From Persicitalea sp963716085 (GTDB taxonomy: Bacteria > Bacteroidota > Bacteroidia > Cytophagales > Spirosomataceae), in the NCBI GenBank assembly GCA_963716085.1, contig OY970288.1, forward strand, positions 4,154,001 to 4,218,000: a stretch of DNA of 64,000 bases, in the 5' to 3' direction. Every line of letters begins with the position of its first letter. The stretch's first letter is position 1. Below the pieces are notes generated by a model. The model saw only the letters and a program-made list of their open reading frames with translations. It was not told where the DNA came from and did no database searches. Below, in pieces: positions 8,465 through 16,523 of the stretch. The position numbers were made by a program, and so were the translations under genes.

Positions 8465-8551
8465 TTATTCCAGTTTAAACAGCCTCAGGTTTCGATTATT
8501 TTCCATATTCAGGCTTCCACTGTCGCTCAATTCCAGAATCGCCTTGAAACT
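8465..8551 (-). pseudogene. Orphan 3' end of a CotH-protein paralogue
   Basis: The minus strand encodes a short C-terminal tail, ILELSDSGSLNMENNRNLRL then FKLE-stop. It aligns with the last 25 residues of the CotH protein at 5663-8326 (LELRDDGHLDVDANRDLKL then YKLE). A stop codon precedes it at 8552-8554, and no more of the gene is left. It lies upstream of the intact gene on the same strand, so it is likely the leftover tip of a tandem paralogue. The rest of the stretch 8339-8662 holds the presumed promoter of the CotH gene and nothing else I can identify. Confidence 0.75.
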
Positions 8552-8662
8552 TTAACACTTAGCAGTACCAAAGGCACCTAAATCAACCGATCCGTTTGAT
8601 TCCTGCTCGTAGGGTGGTAAATTACCGCCAATTGCCAGCCTGGCGCCTAAATATACCCCTGC

Positions 8663-11600
8663 TTGGAAGAGTCCCCACAAAAACCCGGAGAGGGCACCCG
8701 CCCGACGGAGCGCCGCCCGACGGAGCGCCGCCCGCTGGTGCTTTTTTTCCTCCATAATTTCTTTATCAGCATCGGCACCATCCTTATTTACGTGTGTGCC
8801 ACGGTGTTGTTGTTGCAAAATAATCCCGACCTCTCGCTGCCGCTGGGGTATTTTTTGGCGGCGGCGGGCTGTATGTTGGCGGGAAAAGTCTACGAGCACT
8901 ACGAACACCGCCTGTCGCTAAAAAAACTGGTCAGGGGGGTTATGCTCGTCACGGTGGGGCTGGTGATCTTGCTGTCGTTGGGTTTGTATTTTCTTGATCC
9001 CTTTGTGGAAGCCGTAGTGCTGCTGATCGGTTATCGGGCGGTTTATTTGCTTTCCGGGCTGGAATTCTGGGGACTATCGGCGCTGGTGTTCGACGTGCGG
9101 CAGAGCAAGCGCATTTTCGGCATCATCGGCTCCGGCGACCTGCCCGCCAAGGCCATTGGCGCGCTGCTGGCGGTGTTGATTCATTCCGCCTATTCGCTGT
9201 ATTTCTTGCTTTGGATAGCCTGTGCCGCTTTTCTGCTGGCCTATCTGGTGCAGACGCTGACTTTCCGTTCGACGATCATTCCCGACCACCACACGGTGAA
9301 GCGGCGGTTGCCGGTGACCAGTCATCCCCGCCTGATCGACCGCTTTTTCGGCGGAAGCTGGCTGGTATACTACCTGTGCCTGGGAATGGTGTTCGTGTCG
9401 GCGGCAGCGATATTTATCGAGTACAGTTTCTTTGTGAATGTCAAGCACAAGTACCACGACCAGAGCGAAGTCATGAATTACCTGGGCTATCTGCTGACTA
9501 TCGCTTTTGGTACTGCCACCGTCATCAAGCTTCTGTTATCCAGCCGCATCATTGCCCGCTTCGGACTGCGGATTGTATTGATTCTACTGCCGCTCCTCAC
9601 GGTCATTGCTTCGCTGGGACTCTATACTTTCTCTTTTCTGGATATCACCGAAGTCGTGCTGCTCAATATGTTCAGCGGGTTGTACATATTTTTTGAAATT
9701 ACCCGCAAAACTACCTACGATCCGGTTTTTCTGGTCATGTTCCAGCCCCTGTTCCTGCACCAGCGGCTCAAAGCGCACACGCTGGCCAAGGGTATTTATG
9801 AGCCGCTGGGCATGGGCATTGCGGGGGTGGTCACGCTGGTGGCCTATCTTAATCACCTGCACCTGGCGGCGGGCTCCTTTTTGTTCATCATGGCGCTGGC
9901 CGTAGCGGCGGCTTACTTCCTGGCCAAAGCCCACGGCTCCTACCTGCTGGAATTGAAAAATGCGCTTAGCAAGCGGTTTTTTAAGGATGAAGATTTGATG
10001 TTTCAGAAAAACGCCGAGCCGTTGATGCTCGAAAAACTTGGCAGCAACACACCGAGCGACGTACTTTTTTCCCTTAGCTGGCTGGCCCAGCATCATCCTG
10101 ACCTGTTGAGGAAACAGTACGATCCACTACTGCATCATCCCTCCGAAACGGTCCGCCGCCAGACCTTGCTGACTATCGCCGAGACGAACGAAGCCTACGA
10201 CCCGGTAGCCCTTTACCAACTCGCGCAGCGAGACGACTCCCCGGCCAACCGCAAGTTGTGCAGTCAAATCGCCTGTCAACAGAATGAATTGTCTGAGAAT
10301 CAGGTATTGGCCTTCCTCAATTCCGACGACCTCAGCACGGTGCAGGGCAGCATTGTAGGATGCAAACGGTCGGGTCGTTTCTCGACGCTGACCGACGCCA
10401 CGCTGCGCTACTTGTCCGAATCGGAGTACGAAAAGGACCAGCTCGCCGCCCTCGACTGCATTCAGGAACTCGGCGAGACGGGCTACGACGCTTTTGTTGT
10501 TCAGTCGATGCGCAGCCCTTCTTTCGACATTACCGAGAAGGCCATTTCGGTGGCGGCTTCTCAGCCTACACCGGAGTCGTGCCAGAAAATGCTGCAACTT
10601 ACCCACGACCGCGCCTATGACAAACAGGCGATTATGGGCCTGCTGCAAGCGGGAGAAATGGGGGATCCCGGCATTCGACAAACCATCGCGGAAGGGCAAC
10701 CGCACCTGATCCACTTCATCGCCACCGGTTGCGAACGATTTCGCACGCCGCGCACCCTGCGTATTCTTACCGAACTACTGGGCAGCGAACGCCTGCGCAC
10801 CCGCACCGCCGCCCTGCGGTCGCTCAGCCGCATCGACCCGCCGCGGGAGCAGATTGCAGGCCTGCCAGATTTTTTGCAGCAGGAATTCGACCACCTCTAC
10901 CAATTGGTGGGCGGCCTGAATGAGAATATCAGTACGCCTTTGAACGCCAGCCTCGACTTTGAAATCGACGAGAGCATTCGGCGGATTTTCTTCCTCTTTA
11001 TGCTCACCCACGACGCACGGTTGGTGGAAAACGCCATGCTCAACATCGAGCACAGTTCGCGCGAGAAGCGGGCCAACGCGATCGAGATTCTGGACAACAT
11101 CATTCCCCGCAACGAGTACCTGGCGCTCCACGCTTCGCTGGATGACTCCACGCCCGAGAGCACTTTGGCTACTTTTGAAAAAACGGTTTGCCGTCAGCAG
11201 GTTTTGCGGCCGATTATCGACTACATTTTAGTCCAGGGCACCGCAAAATTCAGCGAATGGAGCGTAGTGCAAGCCCTGAACACCGCCCCGGACACCTTCG
11301 ACCGAAGCTTGCTCCCCGGTTACCTGGCCCACCCCGACCCGCTCGTGCGGGAAGCGGCTTTGCTAAAATACGGAGCGCTAGATTTACCCCAACCCCCAGA
11401 AAACATGACCCACGAAAAAGCCTCCGCCGATGTAGTTTCGCCGCTCGAAAAAGTGATGGTTTTGAAAAGATCGCCGCTTTTTGAAAATACCCCCGAGAAC
11501 GTCCTTTCGGCGATTGTTCCCATCATCACGGAACACACCCACGAGCTGGGCGAGGTACTATTTGAGAAGGGTGAACTCGGCACCTGCATGTACGTTATTT

Positions 11601-11872
11601 ACTCCGGTACGGTAGAAATCTTCGATGGCAAAACCAAGCTGGCACAGTTCGGGGCCAACGATATTTTTGGCGAACTGGCGCTGCTCGACGCCGAGACGCG
11701 CTCGGCCTCGGCCGTCATCGCCGACTCGACGCTGCTCTTCCGCATCGACCAGGACGACTTCTACGACCTGATGGAGGAGCGCTCCGAGCTGCTCAAAAGC
11801 GTTTTGAGCATCCTGTGCAAGCGCATTCGGCTGCAAAACGACCGCTTGCGGCGGATGGAGAAAACGATTTAA
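8663..11872 (+). CDS. Membrane transporter-like protein with HEAT repeats and cyclic nucleotide-binding domain
   Basis: A 1069-residue multidomain protein. Residues about 24-415 hold some ten to twelve membrane segments, in an arrangement like MFS/ATP-ADP translocase-type proteins. About 450-920 is helical with HEAT-like repeats (VRRQTLLTIAETNEAYDP, RTRTAALRSLSRIDPP). About 945-1060 is a cNMP-binding domain with a phosphate-binding cassette-like FGELALLDAETRSASAV. It probably senses a nucleotide at a membrane carrier or scaffold; the ligand is unknown. The only start compatible with the 5' repeat is TTG at 8663, preceded by an in-frame stop at 8647. The GTG at 8736, just before the first membrane helix, is an alternative that would leave out the TERRP repeats. 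The PhoD gene follows 22 bases downstream. Confidence 0.75.
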   Translation: MEESPQKPGEGTRPTERRPTERRPLVLFFLHNFFISIGTILIYVCATVLLLQNNPDLSLPLGYFLAAAGCMLAGKVYEHYEHRLSLKKLVRGVMLVTVGLVILLSLGLYFLDPFVEAVVLLIGYRAVYLLSGLEFWGLSALVFDVRQSKRIFGIIGSGDLPAKAIGALLAVLIHSAYSLYFLLWIACAAFLLAYLVQTLTFRSTIIPDHHTVKRRLPVTSHPRLIDRFFGGSWLVYYLCLGMVFVSAAAIFIEYSFFVNVKHKYHDQSEVMNYLGYLLTIAFGTATVIKLLLSSRIIARFGLRIVLILLPLLTVIASLGLYTFSFLDITEVVLLNMFSGLYIFFEITRKTTYDPVFLVMFQPLFLHQRLKAHTLAKGIYEPLGMGIAGVVTLVAYLNHLHLAAGSFLFIMALAVAAAYFLAKAHGSYLLELKNALSKRFFKDEDLMFQKNAEPLMLEKLGSNTPSDVLFSLSWLAQHHPDLLRKQYDPLLHHPSETVRRQTLLTIAETNEAYDPVALYQLAQRDDSPANRKLCSQIACQQNELSENQVLAFLNSDDLSTVQGSIVGCKRSGRFSTLTDATLRYLSESEYEKDQLAALDCIQELGETGYDAFVVQSMRSPSFDITEKAISVAASQPTPESCQKMLQLTHDRAYDKQAIMGLLQAGEMGDPGIRQTIAEGQPHLIHFIATGCERFRTPRTLRILTELLGSERLRTRTAALRSLSRIDPPREQIAGLPDFLQQEFDHLYQLVGGLNENISTPLNASLDFEIDESIRRIFFLFMLTHDARLVENAMLNIEHSSREKRANAIEILDNIIPRNEYLALHASLDDSTPESTLATFEKTVCRQQVLRPIIDYILVQGTAKFSEWSVVQALNTAPDTFDRSLLPGYLAHPDPLVREAALLKYGALDLPQPPENMTHEKASADVVSPLEKVMVLKRSPLFENTPENVLSAIVPIITEHTHELGEVLFEKGELGTCMYVIYSGTVEIFDGKTKLAQFGANDIFGELALLDAETRSASAVIADSTLLFRIDQDDFYDLMEERSELLKSVLSILCKRIRLQNDRLRRMEKTI
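8700..8734. repeat. 15-bp tandem repeat at the 5' end of the HEAT/cNMP gene
   Basis: GCCCGACGGAGCGCC occurs twice in tandem (8700-8714 and 8715-8729), followed by GCCCG. It is in frame and encodes a repeated TERRP. Its unit length is a multiple of three, so copy number could vary without frameshift. Confidence 0.8.
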
Positions 11873-11894
11873 AACGCCTAAAAACATTGAACTC

Positions 11895-14501
11895 GTGAAG
11901 CGTCGCACCTTTATAGAAAATTCCCTGCTGGCTTCCGCCAGCCTTACTTTACTCCCCGATGCTGCCACGCGCGAGGCGGCATCCCCGCTGGCCAACGCGA
12001 CCTATCGCAGCGACTGGAAAAATCAGCGCGATCGCCTTTGGATCGATGAAAACCTCTGGGCCAATCGCTTGCAGGACTGGCGGCTTCGGGCGGGTGGCCT
12101 GCAATGCGTCGTGCGCGGCCGCAACCGCTCAGTGGCCTTACTCTCCCACGAACTGGGGCCGCAGAAAGGCACCTTCAACATCAAGGTAGGGTTCAAATTC
12201 CTGAGTCTCGACCACCCCACCGACTACCTGGCGGTGCGGCTGGGGAGTCAAGGCCCGGTGAATGACTACCGTTCGGCGGCGATCTACGGCGCGGGACTGG
12301 ACGTGGGCATTCGGGCCGATGGCAAATGGGTACTCGGCGGCAAAATTTTCAATTCTGACTTTTCGCCCGACCTGTCGTTCGGCAATACCGCCCTTTACAT
12401 CCTGGGCACCCCACGAACCGATGGCGACTACGACCTTACGCTGCGCCTGGCCGATGGCTCCTCCATTTTTGCCGAGAGCAAAAATAACCGGGTATCCGCC
12501 GAAGCAATAAGCGGCGGGCTGGCGCTGGTCAGCCACGCCGACATCAAATCTCAACAGGAAGTCACGCCGGGCGTTCGCTTTGAAGACTGGTGGGTAGAAG
12601 GCACGAAGGTAAATTTCTACGAAGATCGCACTTACGGGCCTATCTATTTTGCCCAGTACACCCTCAGCAATGGCATCGTGAAGCTATCGGCGGCCTGCGC
12701 CCCCATGGGGAGCGCGAAGCAAAAAGTAACGCTGGAACTCAAACAGCAGGGAAATTGGACAACCGTCGCCACGAGTCTCGTCGATCCGGTCAGCCGGGTG
12801 GCGGCTTTTCGGCTCGCCGACTGGCAGGCGACGGAGGCCGTCGAGTATCGGCTGGTGATGATGGTTGAGGGAAAAGATTCCGCCCCCTTCCCCTACTGGT
12901 ACGAGGGCAGCATCGCCCCGGCTCCGCCGCTCGACCAGCCTATCAAATTGGGGCTATTCAGTTGTAATTTCGACCACGGTTTTCCCGATGCCGATTTGCG
13001 CAGGAATATCCTGCACCATGAGGTGGACGCCGCCCTGTTTCTAGGCGATCAGTTCTACGAAGGATCGGGCGGGTTTGGCGTGGAAACTACCTCCCTGGAG
13101 CGTTCGATCCTGGATTATCTCCGCAAGTGGCAGCAGTTTGGCTGGTCGTACCGCGACCTGTTCCGGCACGTGCCGTGCATCTCCATTCCCGACGACCACG
13201 ACGTGTACCACGGCAACGTGTGGGGCGAGGGTGGCAAGGCGGCACCCGCCGAAGGGAATGCGTATCAGCGGCAAGATGCGGGCGGCTACAAGATGCACCC
13301 CGACTGGGTGACCATGGTACAGCACACCCAGTGCAGTCACCTGCCTGATCCTTACGACCCCACGCCCGTCAAGCAGGACATCTCGGTGTACTACACGCAC
13401 TGGAATTGGGGGCCGCTCAGCTTTGCCATCATCGAGGATCGTAAGTTCAAATCTGCCCCCAGCAATATTTTCCCGGCCGAAGCGGGCATCCAAAATGGCT
13501 TCATCACCAACCCGGACTTCAAGGACGAAAGCTACCTCAATGCCCCGAATGCCGAGCTTTATGGCAGCCGCCAGGAGAAATTCCTGGAAGAATGGACCAA
13601 GGACTGGTCGAACAGCGCCCGCCTGAAAATTCTGCTTTCCCAGACCAACCTCTGCACGTTGGCCACGCTACCTCTCGGTTCTACCAGCGACGCCGAAGTA
13701 CCGAGTCTGAGGATGCCGGCGCCCGGCGAATACGTCGCGGGCGATGCGCCCACGCGTGACATGGACTCCAACGGCTGGCCGCACAGCAAGCGCAACCGCG
13801 CAGCGGACATCATCCGCCGAGGCTTCACGCTACACCTCGCGGGCGACCAGCACCTGGCGTCGGTGGTGCGCTACGGGGTGGATGCGCACGACGACGGCAG
13901 CTTCGCCTTCGCGGGGCCGGCGCTCAACAACGTGTGGCCCCGCCGCTGGTGGCCCACCCTGCCCCCCGACCATGAGCCGCTCTCCGGTCAGCCCGTGTAT
14001 ACCGGGAGGTTTGAGGATGGCTTCAAGAATAAGATCACCGTTCATGCGGCGGCCAATCCGCGCGACACGGGCCTGCAACCCGCCATCATCCACGACCGGG
14101 TGACGGGCTACGGTATCGTGAAAATCGATCCCAGCGCGCGTCAAGTCACGATGGAGTGCTGGAAACGTTCCGCCGACCCTGCCCAACCTACCGCCGATGC
14201 GCAGTACGAGGGTTGGCCGATCACCATCGCCCAGACCGACAACTACGCCCGGAAGCCCTACGACTTCCTACCCGAGATTCAGGTAGCCGACTACGCCGAT
14301 GCCGTGGTGCAGGTAATCAACGAAACCACCAAAGCCGTGGAATACACGCTCAGGATCAAGGGAAATCGCTTTGTCCCACCCGTTTTTGCAAAAGCCAGGT
14401 ATACCGTCAGGGTTGGGGAACCTGATACAGATAAGTGGCAGGAATTCAAGGGCGTACGACCAGGCCGGAAGGGGAAAGTACTCAAAGTCAGTTTGGGTTG
14501 A
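11895..14501 (+). CDS. PhoD-like alkaline phosphatase, Tat-exported
   Basis: An 868-residue metallophosphatase of the alkaline phosphatase D family. The GTG start at 11895 gives KRRTFIENSLLASASLTLLP, a twin-arginine signal. An N-terminal beta-rich region (about 35-330) precedes the catalytic domain (about 350-690). Metal-site motifs are GLFSCNFDHGFPD, ALFLGDQFYEG, SIPDDHDVYHGNVWG and LHLAGDQHLASVVRYG. Members hydrolyse phosphodiesters and monoesters using Ca/Fe cofactors outside the cytoplasm. The C-terminal 170 residues are beta-rich and not assigned. The gene begins 22 bases after the HEAT/cNMP gene and is probably co-transcribed with it. Confidence 0.87.
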   Translation: MKRRTFIENSLLASASLTLLPDAATREAASPLANATYRSDWKNQRDRLWIDENLWANRLQDWRLRAGGLQCVVRGRNRSVALLSHELGPQKGTFNIKVGFKFLSLDHPTDYLAVRLGSQGPVNDYRSAAIYGAGLDVGIRADGKWVLGGKIFNSDFSPDLSFGNTALYILGTPRTDGDYDLTLRLADGSSIFAESKNNRVSAEAISGGLALVSHADIKSQQEVTPGVRFEDWWVEGTKVNFYEDRTYGPIYFAQYTLSNGIVKLSAACAPMGSAKQKVTLELKQQGNWTTVATSLVDPVSRVAAFRLADWQATEAVEYRLVMMVEGKDSAPFPYWYEGSIAPAPPLDQPIKLGLFSCNFDHGFPDADLRRNILHHEVDAALFLGDQFYEGSGGFGVETTSLERSILDYLRKWQQFGWSYRDLFRHVPCISIPDDHDVYHGNVWGEGGKAAPAEGNAYQRQDAGGYKMHPDWVTMVQHTQCSHLPDPYDPTPVKQDISVYYTHWNWGPLSFAIIEDRKFKSAPSNIFPAEAGIQNGFITNPDFKDESYLNAPNAELYGSRQEKFLEEWTKDWSNSARLKILLSQTNLCTLATLPLGSTSDAEVPSLRMPAPGEYVAGDAPTRDMDSNGWPHSKRNRAADIIRRGFTLHLAGDQHLASVVRYGVDAHDDGSFAFAGPALNNVWPRRWWPTLPPDHEPLSGQPVYTGRFEDGFKNKITVHAAANPRDTGLQPAIIHDRVTGYGIVKIDPSARQVTMECWKRSADPAQPTADAQYEGWPITIAQTDNYARKPYDFLPEIQVADYADAVVQVINETTKAVEYTLRIKGNRFVPPVFAKARYTVRVGEPDTDKWQEFKGVRPGRKGKVLKVSLG

Positions 14502-14513
14502 TTTGACATCAGC

Positions 14514-14542
14514 TTGCCTTTTCTGAATACTTCTTATCTTTG
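14514..14542 (+). promoter_or_regulatory. Bacteroidota-type promoter for the small protein at 14604
   Basis: A TTG at 14514-14516 and TATCTTTG at 14535-14542 match the -33 (TTG) and -7 (TAnnTTTG) elements of the Bacteroidota primary sigma factor, with an 18-base spacer. The start codon follows 61 bases further down. Confidence 0.65.
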
Positions 14543-14603
14543 CCACCCGAACGAGCAAGCGCTCGTGACTTACAAACCACCACTTAACCGATTATTTTTT
14601 GTT

Positions 14604-14807
14604 ATGGCAAAAATGAAACTACTGGAAGGAACCGGATTGGTCATCAATCTGGATCAGGTAATTACCGCGCAGAAAGGAATTGCGAACAAAAGCAAGAAAG
14701 CGTGTATTCTATTTAACATGTCCGACCAGAAGGAAGTCCTTTGGGAATTTGGCGACGACAACGATTGCAAGGAAGCTTTCGATGCGCTGACGGATTCTGA
14801 GGCGTAG
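14604..14807 (+). CDS. Small conserved protein of unknown function (67 aa)
   Basis: A 67-residue protein, starting MAKMKLLEGTGLVINLDQVI and ending FDALTDSEA. I do not recognise a named family. The sequence alternates short beta-strand-like stretches (GLVINLDQVITAQKG, KKACILFNMSD) with an acidic helix at the end. It has no signal or membrane segment. The gene has its own promoter at 14514-14542 and terminator at 14829-14863, so it is a free-standing transcription unit. The ATG at 14604 was preferred over an upstream in-frame start because the promoter elements lie between them. Confidence 0.7.
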   Translation: MAKMKLLEGTGLVINLDQVITAQKGIANKSKKACILFNMSDQKEVLWEFGDDNDCKEAFDALTDSEA

Positions 14808-14828
14808 TCTCCCACTATATTTGAAAAG

Positions 14829-14863
14829 GAGGGGCAGCATCCGTGCGGATGCTGCCCCTCTTT
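14829..14863 (+). terminator. Strong intrinsic terminator
   Basis: A 15-bp perfect stem (GAGGGGCAGCATCCG and its complement, loop TG) runs from 14829 to 14860 and is followed by TTT. The gene at 14604-14807 ends 21 bases upstream. The hairpin could also serve the convergent amidase gene on the other strand. Confidence 0.85.
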
Positions 14864-14894
14864 GCTATACGTCGCTTGATGCATAGCACCAGTT

Positions 14895-16409
14895 TCATTT
14901 CGTAGGCATGGTTGGTGAAGCTATTTCCGGCCATCGGTCGAACCAGGGCTGGGCGGTTTCCAATTGCGCCGCCAGGCGGAGAAGGAGGTCTTCCTTGCCC
15001 ATTCTTCCCGTAATCATCACACCTACGGGAAGTCCGGTTTCTGTCCAGTGCATCGGAACCGACATCGAGGGCTGTCCGGTTATGTTCGCGGTGGCGGTGT
15101 AGGGAATGTAGCTGAATGTGCGCTCGATGAGCTCGTCGATAGTTTTACTGCCCTTCAGAAAGCGGTATCCGCCCGTTTTTTGCAATAATTTCAGAGAAAT
15201 ATTTTCCTGGGTGGTGTTTTGCAGACCGCCGATTTCAATGGGCGGGCGAGCCAGCACGGGCGTCATAAAAACATCGTACTGCTGGTGGAAAGCAGCCATT
15301 TGTCGGGAGAGCTGGTTCCACAGAAAAAGTGCCTGTGCGTAGTCGGCTCCCGTGAATACCTCCCCCAGTTTGGCCAATAACCAGGTGTTCAGCTCCACGT
15401 CGCTGGATGTCACTTGCCGGCCCAGGTACTTTCCCAAATTTCGTAGAGCGGAAGCGGTTTCGCTCACGATCATCGGGAAAAACAAATCCTTAAACACCTC
15501 CGGCCCGTACGGTAACGGCACCTCGACCACCTCATGGCCCAGCGTTTGTAACAAGCGGGCCGTTTTCTCGACCGACCGCACGCATTCCGCGTCCACCGAT
15601 TGGTCCGCATAGGGATGACGCGAGCAGAAGGCCACCCGAAGCTTGCCGGGGTCGCGCTCGACTTCTTCGGCGTAGGGACGCTCGGGATTTTGCACTTGAT
15701 AGGGATCGCCCGGCATGTGGCCTTGCAAAATATCCAGCAGCACGGCACTGTCCCGCACCGAGCGCGTGACCGATCCTTCCACCACGGCTCCACCCCAGGA
15801 CTGTCCGAAAGCGGGCCCCAGCGAAATCCGGCCGCGCGAGGGCTTCAAACCAAAAAGTCCGCAGCAAGAAGCCGGAATGCGGATGGACCCACCACCATCC
15901 GAAGCCGTCGCCGCGGGTACGATCCGGGCCGCAACCGCTGCCGCCGAACCACCACTCGACCCTCCCGATGAATAGGCGACGTTCCAGGGATTGCGGGCGG
16001 GGCCGAACAACGCGGGTTCGGTAAAAGGCGTAAGGCCAAGTTCGGGCGTGTTGGTCTTGCCAAAAAGGACGAGTCCGGCCTTTTTACAACGCTCAATGTA
16101 GTAGCTATCCGTAGTTGAAATGAAATCCAGATACCCTTTGCTGCCCGAGCGGGCGGGCGTCCCGGCCCATTGCAGGCTCAGGTCTTTCACCAAAAAAGGC
16201 ACGCCCCGGAGCGCGCCTTCCTCGGGCAGGTTCTCGGCCATTTTCCTGCCCTCTTCGTAGAGCGGCTGCACAATGGCATTGATCGCCGGGTTGCGATTTT
16301 CGGCCAGGACGCGGGCGTTCTCCAGCAGTTCGAGCGGACTTACTTCGCCACTTTTCACAAGTTGGGCCAAGCCTACGGCGTCGTGTTTTTGGTACTCTTC
16401 GGTGGTCAT
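14895..16409 (-). CDS. Amidase signature family hydrolase
   Basis: A 504-residue cytoplasmic amidase (AS family). The Ser-cisSer-Lys triad is visible: K75 (PFLVKDLSLQ), cis-Ser 151 or 152 (SSGGSSGGSAAAVAA) and nucleophile S175 (ASDGGGSIRIPASCCG). The 24-residue spacing between the serines matches fatty acid amide hydrolase and its relatives. The family cleaves C-N bonds of amides, and the substrate cannot be told from sequence. It is not GatA by context: no gatB or gatC is nearby, and the C-terminal half differs. A 114-base gap without features separates its start from the end of purL, which is on the same strand upstream. Confidence 0.88.
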   Translation of the reverse strand: MTTEEYQKHDAVGLAQLVKSGEVSPLELLENARVLAENRNPAINAIVQPLYEEGRKMAENLPEEGALRGVPFLVKDLSLQWAGTPARSGSKGYLDFISTTDSYYIERCKKAGLVLFGKTNTPELGLTPFTEPALFGPARNPWNVAYSSGGSSGGSAAAVAARIVPAATASDGGGSIRIPASCCGLFGLKPSRGRISLGPAFGQSWGGAVVEGSVTRSVRDSAVLLDILQGHMPGDPYQVQNPERPYAEEVERDPGKLRVAFCSRHPYADQSVDAECVRSVEKTARLLQTLGHEVVEVPLPYGPEVFKDLFFPMIVSETASALRNLGKYLGRQVTSSDVELNTWLLAKLGEVFTGADYAQALFLWNQLSRQMAAFHQQYDVFMTPVLARPPIEIGGLQNTTQENISLKLLQKTGGYRFLKGSKTIDELIERTFSYIPYTATANITGQPSMSVPMHWTETGLPVGVMITGRMGKEDLLLRLAAQLETAQPWFDRWPEIASPTMPTK

Positions 16410-16523
16410 TTGCGAATGAACTTGGGCAATGAAAAAATTATCCCACTAAAACTTTTCCCTCCAACTATTGTGATCACTGGCACTCCGTTACCAGAAATGA
16501 AGCCAGACGTGCAGGCGCTTTAC

